Counted from the first letter of the stretch, positions 49,501-62,264 are shown. The stretch is 64,000 bases of DNA from Crotophaga sulcirostris (GCA_013397455.1 VYZB01000388.1:571460-635459); one strand, 5' to 3'. A program made the numbers and translations. The notes: a model not told the origin generated them from the letters alone.

Positions 49501-52500
49501 CTGATACTGAGACCCTTGCAGTCATAGTAAGCCAAAAGGAGTTGTAAGAGGAACATGTTCTCTGGAGAGCTTCCCTGTGTTCAGGAGACTCAAAGAGTTG
49601 TGGGACCTCCAAGGTCCACAATGATATTAGGAAGGGCTGCAATTTGTAGAGTGACCCCCAGTATCTGCTTTTCTTCCAGGCCCACAGGTCCCCCTAAACC
49701 CTCCTACCATGCAGCCTCTCTCCAGATGGTGTCCTCTGGCTTTCACAAAAAGCAGCAAAACTCCTTGGGCGAGTCAGTAAGTGGTCAGAAATATGTTGCT
49801 GCAGGCTTCAGTGCTGAAATTTTCCATGTGCATGGTGCCACCACTCCTTCCATCTGTGCGTTTCACCTGTGGAAGAGCCCAAGGGCATTTAAAACCAGTG
49901 GTGACAACTTAACCCTTAGCTAAGGAGTGTGTGTAAGTGCTCTCTGTAGCAGCTGTTCCCAATAACAGTTACTGTCCCCTTAGGGATCAGAGCCTGTCCA
50001 AACCCAATGCTTTGGTCATTTGTGTTACCAGCAGCAGTGCTCCCAAGCTGTCCCAGAAGACTAGGGAATCTGGGCAGTCTGGAGCAAGCACCGTTCCCCA
50101 GCTGTTCTGCCTTAGGGCCGGAGCACAGGATTTTCAGTTTGCCTGGCACTGACTTACATTTTTGGAAAGTTTTCTTCACTGTACCATGGAGACTTACACT
50201 GCAGCAGAAAGGAAAAAAAGGAAAGAAAGATCCATGGTTTTACAGCAACTGCAGGGAGGAGGCCGTTTTGTTCCGCACTGTGTCCTGCTCTGGCATGCTG
50301 ACTTGAAGAGATGGAAGAAGAAAAGGCAGGATAGTAGATGGAATTCAGTGCTGCATAGCAGGTACAGCTAATGGATGGAAAACAACTTTCTGCAACAGAA
50401 AAGATGAGACAATTATAGTACTCGGAATGTGCAAAGGAAGGTGGTAACAAGAGGGGATAGTGGGATGGAAGAGGAGAAAGAGGTAGTATCCAGGACATAG
50501 AATGCTGTGGGATTGGACAAAGGCTTTTAGCTATAACAGCAGAGATAAGGAGACACATCAGAACTGTGCTGGAAGAAACAGCAAGCTCTGGAGATAAAGG
50601 TAGAAATTCCCACAGGACTGGCTGGCAGTCCTCGTGACCTGCTGGTGCCACACTGCTAGATGCTTCACAAACTCATCCTAAGGCAAGGTCTGCCCCAAAG
50701 ACCACCTGCTGCTCCAAAGGTGACAGCAAATTTATTTTGGTTACTCCTTCATACCACTTGCTCCACAGCTTGGTATCTCTCCCTGCACTGCAGCAGAAAA
50801 GAGGTGCTCCCCCTCCAGCCCAAGGAGAGCTGACCTTGGAGAAGAACCAACGCTTCCCTCCACAGTGAAGAGAAATGAGCATAACAAGAGCAGATACCAG
50901 CGTTGTGGTCCACAAGAAGGCAAAAACCTCTCAGCACAGCGCGGTAGGGCTGCTGGAGGAGTATGAGTGAAGAGACAAGACTGGTTTTGGTGTGGGGCCC
51001 TGGGGAGCAGGTTGCTTTGGAGTATCAGCCATAGCCTTGAGCAATGAGGTACCAAACAATCACTGCTGCTCTTTCAAGATGCTGGGAGTAGGGGGGATGG
51101 GGGGCAAAAAAAGCCTTTGAGTGAAGAGTTAATTATAGGGGTTGTATTCAATTTCCTACAATTAAGGGAACCCATCTGTAGAGATTTTAATTAATGGAGA
51201 TCTTATGAGGAGTTTCAGTTTGGCCAGAGGGTCTTTACTGGGTGTACTCTGTCTCCTTGGTATTTTCTGGAGTTGTGCAGTCATTAGCATTTGCCATTAA
51301 AGACAGTGGTAGATGGCAATAAATAAGGAATGGACAATACAATGATTTTCATCCATAGCAGATGTACATATTTGCCTCTTCCTCTGATTCCCACGATCAT
51401 TCTCAAATTAATATAACTGCTAGCTACAAAAGCATTATTTGTAATAAAAAAAGAGTGGATGGTACAATTCATATGCATGAAGCCGTTTAAAAAAAAATGA
51501 AATGAGGGCATTTCAGTCTGTATAATACACTAAATACATACAGGCATAGGGTGGATATCAAAAAGAATGATCCAAATAAACCCTATCTAAAGCATTTTCA
51601 TTCCATCGTTTTTCTATGCGTTACAATTAAACATAATTTCTGTTGATCTGTCTGATTTTCCCAGCTCTTTTTAGACATAGCCCCTCTTCTGAGACAAGCT
51701 AATTTTTTTCCCAGGTTAACCTACTGAGTTTCTCCTAAAGGCACCTTAAAACTAGCAGTCCCAGGAGAAACAAAAAGTAGCTTAAATAATACATGTCATG
51801 TTTAGCGTGTGCTTAAGACACCCCAATGCACTGATGGTTGTGCAGCCATGAAGACTGCATGGCATAGCCAAAAGCCCAGATCACTGGGCATCTTCTCTTG
51901 ACATCAGGGGCTTAGGCTCTAACCTATACTCATTCCTTCGCTCACAAACTCACTGAGAGTTCCCACACTGATAGCTCCTGCTAGAGACTACTTAGGTTTT
52001 GTTTGGTCTGAAGTAATTATTTCTAATGCCCCAGTTCCCAGACACAGCTGGCTGAGGGCTGGGAGCTGCGTGACACGCTGGCCATGCAGGGCTGATAAAG
52101 CTCTGGTGTGAAGGATGCAGACTGAGCCCTCCTGGCCCACCCTACCTGCAAAATGAAGCCCTAATGTAAAGCCCAATGAAGGCAATTGACTCACCAACCA
52201 GGTGTGACAGCGTACCATCCACAAGATTCCATCAGGCTCTGCCTTCAGTTTCATCCTGCCTGATCTTAAGATGACAACAAGGGTCCAGGAGTGAAACCCC
52301 TGGAAAGCAATGGAGCCAGCAGCTCGGTGGTTTCTAGGCTCTGCCTGTTGAATGCTTTGGCACATGTCACCTGTATTGCAGCCCAGTCCACATGTCCCTC
52401 CTGGGCCCAAGCCTCAGCTGTGTGGATGAGGCTGCTCCTGTAGGGAGAGTGATGGAGCTGAGGGAGGCCACTGCCGGGTGCTATGAGCCGAAGACAACAG

Positions 52501-54620
52501 CACAAATCTCTTTGGAGTGTAAGAAAGTCCCATAGATGCAGCTGGAGAAGTGTCTTATATGTAGGTGCTTTGAATTTCCTGCTGCCTGGATTTCACTTCA
52601 GCTCCTTCTATTTTCTCCCCATTTTCAGAGACCATTTTTCATTCACTATCTTTAATGAGACATTCAGTTCCACAGCAACAACGAACTCATCAATCTTTTC
52701 CCTTCAAGAGCACTGGTGTTTTTATTGATCCTCTATTCCTTTTATTATATATGAGGCTACACACGTGTATACAGCAGATTCCTTTCCTTTTGTCTCTCTT
52801 TTGTTCTTTGCTGTGTTTAAGTTATTTGTAACGTTCTTGTGATTACACGCTGTTGATTACCTTATTGATTTATTTGGCCCTGAATGGTCTCTCCTCATCT
52901 GTTGCAGCAGCTTGTATTATCCTGGCTGCTCCTAACACCCTCTCTTCTCATAGATGTCTCTCAGGAAGAGCATTAACCATATTTCCTGTCATTCTCTTTC
53001 TTGTGCCGTTCCTGCTCGCTAGCTGTCTGGTGGGATTTACCCACCCATGCACAGTTTTCTGGTGAAATGTGCTCTTCAGCAGTGAAGTATATTCTATCCT
53101 GGCCTTTGGAGAGTCAGTCTGAGTCAAAGTTGAGGTCTAACTAATCTCAGATTACTGCTTGAGAGGCTGTATAACACCTCCCCTCCTAACGAGGTCTGCT
53201 GTGTTACTCAGAGCCCCAGCAGACAGTTTTGCTTCCTCTCCTTTTCGTGCTCACTCAGCTCCCACCACAATCATCCCAAATTTTCAAAGCCAAAAATCTT
53301 TACATATTGTCTACTCTCTGCCTCAATGCCTCCAACAAGCCACGGTTGCCTTTACTATCCAGTCAAGTGTTACTGAAAATGTGGTAGATAGACAACATGC
53401 TATGCAAACCAGCAGGCCTTTGGGGGTTTGAGGCATGGAGTAACACAACTTCTCCTGTGGGAGCGGTGCAGAAAAACAAACCAGCTGTCTGGATTGAAAT
53501 CATGAGCAATTAACAGCAGTTTCAATTACCCAGAGCAGAACTTCATAAATAATTGCAAATTACACCCTACCTATTTTCACATGAAGAGTGGCAACTCATG
53601 AGCGAGCTCTCCCTAGATCAGAGGGATGTTTTCTGAGCGAATCCTGAAGGTCAAGGGTTCAAGAGATATTTCAAAATTATCTTCTTAATTAGAAACAGCA
53701 CAGCCTACTTTTCTGTGTGCAGACAGGCACAAGAACTACAGACAGAAATTAGAGAGGGAGATAGGAGGGAAACTGCCAGCAGGCTCTTAAGGCAAGGCAC
53801 AGTGTGGCAGGATTTCCAGCAGGAAGAGATCCTACCCCTGCCCACCTCCAGCATCCAGTGGAGACACCACATTTGTCAGACTGCAGTTATCATCGGAGAA
53901 AAAAGGACCCATTCATTCATACTTGTCCTGGGAGAAGAGATTGGTTTGGAAAAGAATGCCCTTGCATACAAGGATGATTTCTTTCGATGGGGGTGGGAAC
54001 TGCGTTTCCTATTTGAGGCACTAGAGGTTCAAAGAAACTTATGGATCATAATCATCGTTAAAATGCATCATGTCATGATAGCTGTAGAGACAGAAAGCCA
54101 TCCCAGATTGTCTGATAAAAATAGCTAAGATACATGAGGAATGAAATCCACCACCACCTCGGTGAAGCCGCAAGAATCTCTTTCCATTGTAAATACACTC
54201 CATATGATGATGCCAGATCTCACAGGAGAAATAGTAAAACATAAATCATGCTAACTAGTAACAGGAGCCACCAAACAATGCATAATGCCTAGAAATTGAG
54301 GCAAGACTCTACACACAAAGAACTGTGTCTAAACTTGGAGCATTTGCCAGGGCAGCCAGAGGGAGACTCAAGGCTCTGCTCAGATCACAAGGAGGAGGAC
54401 CTAAACCTAGGACACATTCTACACAGATAAACCCCCAAACCTGCACATTTCATTGCTAGCTTGATTTTTGAGGAGATTATAAGTGCTCAATCTGTCTAAC
54501 AGCCAAAGCTTGGGTAAAGAGAGTACTAGTTAGAATTTGGGCATGAGCTATGGACCCATGGTACCTGTAGGAAAGAAGTTATTGTATCTGTTTCAGATAA
54601 GAAATTATTTGGTCAGACCT
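43530..54620. other. Long unique stretch, no gene recognised
   Basis: Eleven kilobases without an identified mobile element. ORFs of 140-171 codons at 44.14-44.65 kb (minus), 50.15-50.65 kb (minus) and 51.99-52.41 kb (minus) have no motif, splice or codon support. The AT-rich parts at 43.9-44.2 kb and 53.48-53.62 kb look like conserved noncoding elements by composition only. Confidence 0.4.
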
Positions 54621-54621
54621 G

Positions 54622-54789
54622 AAGTGTTTAAGTGTTTAAGTGTTTAAGGGAAGATTGGATGAGGCACTGAGTGCCATGGTTTAGGTGATGAGGTGGTGTT
54701 AGTGTTGGCTTATAGGTTGGACTTGATGATCTTGGAGGTCTCTTCCAACCTGGTTATACTGTGAAACTGTGAAACTGTGATACTCTGAC
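54622..54789 (+). mobile_element. Short CR1 LINE 3' end with octamer arrays
   Basis: The core AAGGGAAGATTGGATGAGGC, ACTGAGTGCCATGGTTTAGG and TTGGACTTGATGATCTTGGA, then GGTCTCTTCCAACCTGG, is the CR1 3' terminus on the plus strand. Only about 110 bp of the element survive. The 3' tail is ACTGTGAA, ACTGTGAA, ACTGTGAT and a degenerate fourth unit (54758-54789). At the 5' junction AAGTGTTT occurs three times in tandem (54622-54645). Confidence 0.88.
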
Positions 54790-57540
54790 TACATTTTGTT
54801 GTCATTAATTATTTAGAAACCATCTAAATCTGGATTCAGATTCTGAGAATGGATATGCAAATTTGAAAGTCTTGGCATACAAAACATCTCCCAGGGCTTA
54901 ATTTTTGTCATGACTTTTCAGGAACATTAACGAGAACGGGAAGAGGAGAATGACTTCACTCACCTGTGCACTCTACCTGCCCACCAATTCCAAGGGACAT
55001 GCACACACAGCCTGAGAATCAGCCCAGGATTTTCTGTTGCTGGTTGTAAACTGTGAATTAAATGACGGTTCATCAAGCAGTACTGCCATGGTTTCAAAAT
55101 TACATTACTCTTTATCTGGATCCACAAACACACGTTTGATTAGGGCTATAAGCACATGACAAAATGCCTTGTAGTGCAAATGCTACACAGTCATAAAGAT
55201 AACATTGCAATAATTTTTCTTCTATCTACAGACTTCATTACTTTGGGTTACTTTTATGGTATGGAGCATAAAACTGTAATAAATCTTTCAGATAATACCT
55301 TCAAACACGCACTAAGGTAATTTTTCCTTTACCAATCGTGAGCTGATTTTTTTACACGTCTACTCAACGTATTTGCCCTTAAACTGGAGGATTAAACCAG
55401 GGCTTCCCAAAGCGTGACCATTCACAGGCTCTAAGTCTTATCCAGAACCCACAAGGAGCTCTGTTATTGGCAGATGCCCCCTCAGTGAGGCAGCTGTTTG
55501 CTCAAGCCCAGGCAGCTACAAAAAATTAAGGAATGGTCCTGAATTCTCCCTACGGTGTCTTGGACCACAGCAGGGCAGGCCAGAATACCCAACTACAAGA
55601 TGCGTGTTGCCCTGCAAATAGCTTTTGTTATGCAGTCCCCCAGCTCGATTCTCCCCTTGCTACCCACAAGCAGAGCTGGATGATGTAGCTATTAAACTTT
55701 GCCAAAACCCTCTGTAAGCGCCCAACACCACAACCTCAGTAAGCACCTAAAATCACAGCTTGTTTAGCCTCAGCACACGAGCAGCACAGAGTAAAAGCCT
55801 TTTGTGAGCTCCAGCTTCTCAGGCAGAAGTCTAGCAACAGGAGCCAAGGCAGAGGAGGTCTCCTCATCAGTAAACACTCTAATTAGTAGCATTTAATGTC
55901 ACAAATAAAACCAAGGCCTGACTGTGCTAATTACCAAAAAATACACATATGTAAATACTCTGCATGAGGCGAGCCACCTTCTTAAATGCCCAGCCACGCT
56001 TTGCTGAGCTGGCTGGGCAGACAAGGGGGATGCTGAAGCACCTGGCAGGACAGCATTTTGCTGCCATGAAGAAGGGGGAGAAACTGGGTGTGCTACCCCG
56101 TGATGCTCTTCCCTGGAGGGGCTGACAACTGGGACCAAAACCATCAAAATCCCCAACAATTTGGAAACCAAAGCCATATGCACTGTAAGTATTTCAGAAA
56201 ATTGTAACTTGGTGTGATACCTAAAGTACCTGCAAAGGATCATTTCTTTGGCTTCTCACCTCTCAAAAAAGGCTTATCTTATAAAAGGATTATTCAGCCA
56301 TTTAAAGACACAATGGATGGTAAATTTACCCATGCACCCTCTGCCAATGCACTTGCACTTCCTTTCTGATTTTTTTGCCTCTTTCCTTCAGCTGACTGCT
56401 GCCCTTACACCATCCCTTTAATTTTCCTTCTTCCCTGTCTAAGGTTTCTGTAAAGTCCTTCCCTAGTTCCATTATCTTTCTTCCATCCATTCACCAAGAT
56501 TGTCTGAAATTCCCTGCTCTTGTGCATGCAGCAGTCACCCTGAGGTCTGAATGCAACATTCATAATGTAGACTGGGGTGAGCTGTTTCTCAAAGCTCTGT
56601 TTCTATTTAGCACCAGGTAAAGACAACTTTGCTTAAAAATATTCCTAGTTTGGATGGGGTAAAATACACTTGAGAAACATGTATAACCCAAGTAATTAAA
56701 GACCTTGCGATGACCACATGGTCTGAAGCTCTAGAAATCCAAACAGACCTGAAGACAATCCTCCCCCTCTCTAATTGCTGACTATAAATTGCTCTTTTAT
56801 TAATTATTTATGTGCTTACTGGCTAGTCCCAGTCAGAATAATCACAGTTAACAAGATTATGTTCTTGTGCTAGGTGTAATTAGCAGAGATAAGAAAAATC
56901 AAAGAAAAATGTAACTTATCTGGCATTAGGTGCACAAAATTCCACTAACCACAGGTCCAATGTGATCCCACACATTGGCTGCACTTCAGCTTTTGCAGCT
57001 CTTTCACAAGAGTTTCAAATTGTGAAATTTGCACTAAGACCTACTGCAAGCAAACAAATCAACAGCATCCTGAGGAGAGATAGTCCTTTTCTGCATATTT
57101 TCAATTTTCTTTTCTGCATCTTCCTTCTTTCTGTCCTGTGAGAGATTTTGTAAAAATCATTGAAATCAACTCTATTAGCACTTTCAGCTTCAGTATTGAA
57201 TTAATTTCCTATTTGCAACACAATTCAACTTCAGGAGCTTAGATCCCTTGAAATCAACATTAAAATTATCTCTTTTTGTCTGCTAAGAATTTCCCCGTGT
57301 TTTATGGATCCATGTAAATTTCCCCCCTATCCAGTAATTTTCACCACCTTTGAATTCTGAATTTCTGGAAGAAAAAAAATTGCAATAAACACTTAAGTTG
57401 AAAACTGATGTAATGGCTTCAGTGTGAGAATTTTGTTTGCTTGATCTTTTAAGGGAGGGAATTCTTGCCCAAACAACACTTTTCTATTAGTAAAAAGGAG
57501 CACAAGCAAGAGAGGAGGCTCTCTTTCTGTCCTGCTTCTT
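54790..57540. other. Unique noncoding stretch
   Basis: No gene or repeat is recognised. The part at 56.74-56.91 kb is dense in TAAT/ATTA and GATAA motifs and resembles a conserved enhancer, by composition only. A 53-codon plus-strand ORF starting at about 55963 (MRRATFLNAQPRF...) reads smoothly, but an in-frame stop lies just before it and it has no other support. Confidence 0.4.
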
Positions 57541-57566
57541 CTAATCTAATCTAATCTAATCTAATC
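57541..57566. repeat. (CTAAT)n microsatellite
   Basis: Five perfect CTAAT units plus one C, followed shortly by ACATA repeats. Confidence 0.9.
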
Positions 57567-57815
57567 AAAAAACATAACATAACAAAGCAGAACAACAATG
57601 CTAGCAAGAGCTTGCGCACAATGGCCTCAGGTATGGGAGGAGACTTACCTGAGGCTGCTTAGGAGGTCCATGAGAGAGTAGAAACAAGAATTCAAACCGC
57701 AAGGGTCCCAGCTCCATGCTTTGGTCACAAGGGTCCCAGAGGACCAAGACAGCCTAGTAAATGCCAGTTTTTAAACAATTCCATGTATTATGCAGGATGA
57801 AAAACCTATTTCAAA

Positions 57816-58330
57816 ACATAGAATGTTTTGGGTTGGAAGGGACCTTTACAGGTCACCTGGTCCATCCCTCCTGCAGGAGCAGGGACATTTTTACCAGAGC
57901 CCTATCCACCCTGACACTGAATGTTTCCAGGGACGGGGCCTCGACTAATTCCATGGACAGCCTGTTCCAGTGTCTCACTACCCTCGTTGTAAAAATTTTC
58001 TTCGTTATATCCAGTCTAAATCTACCCGCCCTTAGTTTAAAACTATTACTCCTTGTCCGGTCACAACAGGTCTTGCTAAAACCCCCCTCCCCAGCTTTCC
58101 TGCAGCCCCTTCAGGTACTGGGAGGCCACAATGAGGTCTCCCTGGAGCCTTCTCTTCTCCAGGATGAACAATCCCCACTCTCTCAGCCTGTGCTCACAGC
58201 AGAGGTGCTCCAGCCCTCTGAGCATCTTTGTGGCCTTCTTCTGGACTCCCTCTAACAGATCCATGTCCTACCTGTGCTGAGGACTTCAGAACTGAATGCA
58301 GCACTGCAGGTGAGGTCTCACGAGAGCGGA
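57816..58330 (-). mobile_element. CR1 LINE, 5'-truncated 3' end
   Basis: The plus strand reads as inverted CR1: ACATAGAATGTTTTGGGTTG at the 3' end, then blocks for 'cctgttccagtgtctcac', 'cagctttcctgcagcccct', 'ggtctccctggagccttc', and near 58290 the inverse of 'cctgcagtgctgcattcag'. About 515 bp survive, including the 3' end of the ORF2 region. The copy has frame breaks and is inactive. The apparent 164-codon plus-strand ORF here is antisense CR1. Confidence 0.93.
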
Positions 58331-58501
58331 ATACACTTGCAGAGATTCTGTTCTTCTGCAGTGAAATACACAGGGCAGCGTCCCTGAAAAACAACTTCCA
58401 GAGTAATAGAAGGGATCTCGTTTCCAGTTTGGAAACACACTGCACCTGTTATTGCAGCAGTGATTCCATCATTTCTCTTTATTTCCCCTTCCCCAGCTGC
58501 T
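58331..58501. other. Spacer between two CR1 copies
   Basis: Unique sequence of about 170 bp with nothing recognised. Confidence 0.5.
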
Positions 58502-58830
58502 GAATCATAGAATTGTTTAGTTGGAAAAGTCCTTTGAGATCATTGGGTCCAACTGCACCTGTTCCCTACTAAAGCACATCCCTGAGCACCTCACCTACCC
58601 ATCTTTTGAACACCTCCAGGGATGGTGACTCCAGCACCTCCCTGGGCAGCTGTGCCGGCGCCTGACAGCCCTTTGGGTGAAGAAATTTTCCTGATGTCTG
58701 ATGTGAACCTGCCCTGGCGCAACTTGAGGCCATTCCCTCTCATCCTGTCATTTTCTACTTGGGAGAAGATACCAACCTCGCCCCTCGCTACAACCCCCCT
58801 CAGGCAGTTGGGTAACTCAGAGCTATTTTC
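58502..58830 (-). mobile_element. CR1 LINE of a different subfamily
   Basis: Inverted CR1 beginning GAATCATAGAATTGTTTAGT, with GGTCCAACTGCACC, CACCTCCAGGGATGGTGACT, CACCTCCCTGGGCAGC, and TTGAGGCCATTCCCTCTCAT at about 58725. The 'atggtgactccagcacctcc' and 'acttgaggccattccctct' blocks mark a subfamily distinct from its two neighbours. Its 5' limit fades into the GC-rich island and is approximate. Confidence 0.88.
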
Positions 58831-58849
58831 CCCTTTTTCGAAACCACAG

Positions 58850-59135
58850 TTCTCACTCGAGGGCAGGCCAGAGCTCCCACGAGCAGCTGCCCTGCCACGG
58901 TCCCTCCCCGCAGCTCGCCCGCAGCGACTGGGACGGCTCCGCGCCTTTCCCAGCGCGCAGCGCCCCCTGCGGGCCGGGAGCCGAGCGGCAGCCGGGGGAG
59001 GCGGGGGATGGCTCCTGCAGGCTCCCGGGGCCGCGCGCGGGGCCGCCAGGGAAGCCCCCAAGTACTCCCCGCAATCGCGGTGGCCTCCTGCGCCCACGGC
59101 TGCGAGGGATAAGCAGCAGCTGAGGTCGTGCCACC
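58850..59135. promoter_or_regulatory. GC-rich CpG island between CR1 copies
   Basis: Some 285 bases are very high in G+C and CpG, with GCGCGC, CCGCGCGCGG and GGGGAGGCGGGGG blocks. The sequence is not CR1. It could be a promoter for an unseen noncoding or distant transcript, or an insulator, given the CTCF-like motif inside it. ORFs on both strands across it merely reflect the lack of AT-rich stops. No CCAAT or TATA box is evident. Confidence 0.5.
58957..58974 (-). promoter_or_regulatory. CTCF-like binding motif
   Basis: On the minus strand CCCGCAGGGGGCGCTGC closely fits the CTCF core CCASYAGRGGGCGC, including the AGGGGGCGCT centre. It lies in the middle of the GC-rich island. Binding is not shown. 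Confidence 0.55.
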
Positions 59136-59140
59136 GTGCG

Positions 59141-59620
59141 AACCGTGGGATCGCGGAATGGTTTGGGAAGGGACCTTAAAGCCCACCCAGTGCCACCCCC
59201 TGCCATGGGCAGGGACACCTCCCACCAGCCCAGGCTGCACAAGGCCCCATCCAACCTGGCCTTGGACACCTCCAGGGAGGGGGCACCCACAGCTTCCCTG
59301 GGCAACCTGTGCCAGGGCCTCACTGCCTTCAGTGTAAAGAATTTCTTCCTAATATCTAATCTAAACCTCTCCTTTTTCAATCTTAAAACCACTACCCCTT
59401 GTCCTCTCCCTGCACTCCTTCAAAGTTTTTTTCATCACTCCCCAGCTTTCCTGTAGCCCCTTCAGGTACTGGAAGGCCGCTATGAGGTCTCCCTGGAGCC
59501 TTCTCTCCTCCAGGTTGAACAACGCCAACTCTCAGCCTGTCCTCATGGCAGAGCTGCTCCAGCCCTCAGATCATCTTTGTGGCCCTCCACTGTGCACAAG
59601 AACAGCTGTGCCCCTCCAGG
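59141..59620 (-). mobile_element. CR1 LINE, 5'-truncated 3' end
   Basis: Inverted CR1: GGAATGGTTTGGGAAGGGAC, then CCCTGCCATGGGCAGGGACA, GGCCCCATCCAACCTGGCCT, AATTTCTTCCTAATATCTAA, CCCAGCTTTCCTGTAGCCCC, AAGGCCGCTATGAGGTCTCC, and TCATCTTTGTGGCCCTCCA near the truncated 5' end. The tail octamers nearest the GC island read AACCGTGG and GATCGCGG instead of the usual AATCATAG, a shift to G/C. It belongs to a subfamily close to that of the 311-665 copy. Confidence 0.93.
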
Positions 59621-62239
59621 CACCTATATGGGGTAGCTGGTGACAAACGTAACTGACATATTTTCCCTTCCCATCTCATACTCAAAAAAAAAAATGAGCA
59701 AGTTGCTCTAACTTAAAATTTTCAGCAAATAGGAAAAATTGTTTCAAGTATATGCACAGCACAGAACATTTTAGTTTACCATGAATTCTTAAAATGTAAT
59801 TTTAAATTAATAAAGCTCTCAGTGCTTAATGAATAGGCAACAATAATAGTTTTACTTAAAACATATAAAAAACTTGTAGAGGGGTTGGTGGTTTTTTTTT
59901 TTTTTACCTCTGTGCACCACTTTCAGTAGCTCAGACTACCTGTAGATACAGGGATGCAGTTCTCCAGGTGTTTGCAGACAGCTGTAGCAAGCTCTGCGAG
60001 ACCAAAGCCAGACTTCAAACCACCACCCAGGAGAGCAGCGCGGGCATCTGGCTTCCATTGCAAACCACCTTTTCCTGACAAAACTGGGAAGTGGTAAACG
60101 CACGTATCTCAGCTTGGTGTTCCTCTGTGCTCCTGCCCAGCAGACAGGATTTCTAAGTTGCAGGAAGGTTCATGTAAATGTCACTTTTCTTCAACAGAAA
60201 CCAGGCAATCCTACTGCTAAAACTCACTTCTAACTGACAGATACTTCTCATTCCAAATCAGCCCAGGATCCCCTCTGCAGGTCTGCTCTCAATTTAACTC
60301 CCTTCATTCATCTCCTTTCACAAACCTCTGTAAGCAGGTAGCACCACTACGAGACAGGACAAATTCCTTTGGAAACACTGATTTCCTGAAAGCTAAAAGA
60401 CACTTGAAAGTTATTTTTTTAAATCATAAATATCAGCTACAGTTGTCCCTGCATGCTTCCAGAGTTCATTTTCCTGAAAAATCAGTGTGCAACACTCTTC
60501 TCCCTGTTCCCTACCAGCTCTGGGAAAAGCTGGTCTGGCTAAATCCCTCAGGAACAGGGCTTTCTTGAGGAATACTTTGAGCTCCATTTCCAGAGAAGAG
60601 GTCTAACAATAAACAATATCCTGACCTTTATCCATATGGGGTTTATCTCACATACCCAGCTCCTCCTTGAAAATCACAAGGGGGCTGTGAGGATGGGGGG
60701 AGAAAACCCCGACATTACAACAGTTTTGGTCAGTTTTTCTGCACAGCCAAAGCCTCAGCCTTCTTAAATTTATTTTGGTGATCACAACAAGCACTGGTGG
60801 GAGGGCATAACAAAAGCAAAGGGCTTTCATAAACATACTGCTACTCAGGAGGCAACTTCTCCCTTCTCTCACACTAACCTACTTGCAGATCTCTTCTTGC
60901 ACTGCAGTCCTGACACCAGAACCCACGCATGCCAGCACACAAATGAAACGTCATCTTCACCACAGATCTTCCTTATCAAATCTAAGGACCCACTGCACCA
61001 AGAAGAGGAATTCTCTTTTTAGTGTTTAAGACAGGGAATTAACTTACCATAGAATTCAACTCCTTAGGAAATTCCAGACTGGTTGGGGAAAAGGTGACAT
61101 TTAAGCATATGTTCTTACTGTGATGAACTTTCACTGTGGGAGTTTCATAGCCTATTCCTTCAGAAAAGCTAGGTAGGATATTTCATTTAGATAGCATGAC
61201 TTCTTTTTAATGTAAGGCAGCAGAAAAAAATCCAACATGATCTTGTCTTGACAGAATAAAACACTTTAAGACACCATGGGCCAAGCATCTTTCTTTTTTT
61301 CAGACTAGTTAAACAGAAGAGTTGTTTATTCCACTGATTACGTCTCTAGGAAACCTCTTCATTCTACTTGGACCAACCTGTGGAAAATACGTAGTGTCTG
61401 CTTCTCCATCCTAACCGTTGAGATTTTTTCTTTGAGATCAAAGCTTCTCTGCCTCAAGACAGTAAGCATGCCTGAATTTCCTTAGTAGTATTTTTGATTT
61501 TGCTATTGTATCCAAATCAGCATGCAGAGATATTTACATTAACTACTATCATCTAAAATATAGGAACAGGCAGAACGATGGCAGCTTATTCTGCAGAAAG
61601 TGCCCTGCGTATGTTGTCAAACCATACATCTGGTCTGAATTTTAAAGCAACACACTGAAGTGTCCCATGACTAGAAGTCACTCATGTGATACTAAGAAGA
61701 TAATTAACTCCTCCCACATGAGAATTAATTCAAGTAAGTAACTAACCTATGTAAAATTCATCAATGCAGACTGCTTCTTCAGAGATCATAATAGTCTGAG
61801 AACATTTAGATGCAGTTTCTCTAAACATTTGAGACAGCACTGACTGAGCAGTCAGCAAACCTGATGTGCTTTTAGAAATCAACATCCTTAAAGAGCAGCA
61901 AATTAGCTGCAGAGCAGGAAAGACTGACAGGCTATCAAGCAAACTGCAGCAACAGAAAAAAAAATCCTAACCAACCTATATTTTTAAGAAACACTTAATA
62001 AATACATTGGTGAAAAACTTTTAATGGAAGGATACACACATGCATCCAATTTCAACAAAAAGGCCTCAACAATTTGGATAGTGTTTTGATTCAGCATCAT
62101 GAAACTTGAAGTGAACGGTAATACAGTTCACTGTTCATGGCTTCCAGATTAAGTCTAAAAACCACATTTCCCTTCTTTTTTCCAGAATTGGTTTTGTCTG
62201 GAAATATGTACCAGAGCAATAGCATACACAAAAGAGATC
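59621..62239. other. Unique noncoding stretch
   Basis: A T14 run lies at 59892-59905. No other repeat, RNA gene or convincing exon is recognised before the candidate 3' UTR. Confidence 0.45.
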
Positions 62240-62264
62240 AATACATCTATATGTACAATTTTCT

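Noticed and set aside
50154..50651. 165-codon minus-strand ORF rich in S, P and L
   Set aside because: Its composition follows a pyrimidine-rich strand and it has no family features.
55390..55430. hAT-like end 'ccagggcttcccaaagcgtga'-type sequence
   Set aside because: No matching inverted end or target duplication was found nearby.
55963..56124. 53-codon plus-strand ORF starting MRRATFLNAQ
   Set aside because: Reads smoothly, but is short, has an in-frame stop just upstream, no acceptor and no known family.
57761..58255. 164-codon plus-strand ORF
   Set aside because: Antisense reading of a CR1 fragment.
58591..59392. ORFs of 146-185 codons on both strands
   Set aside because: They span two CR1 fragments and the GC-rich island; no independent coding evidence.
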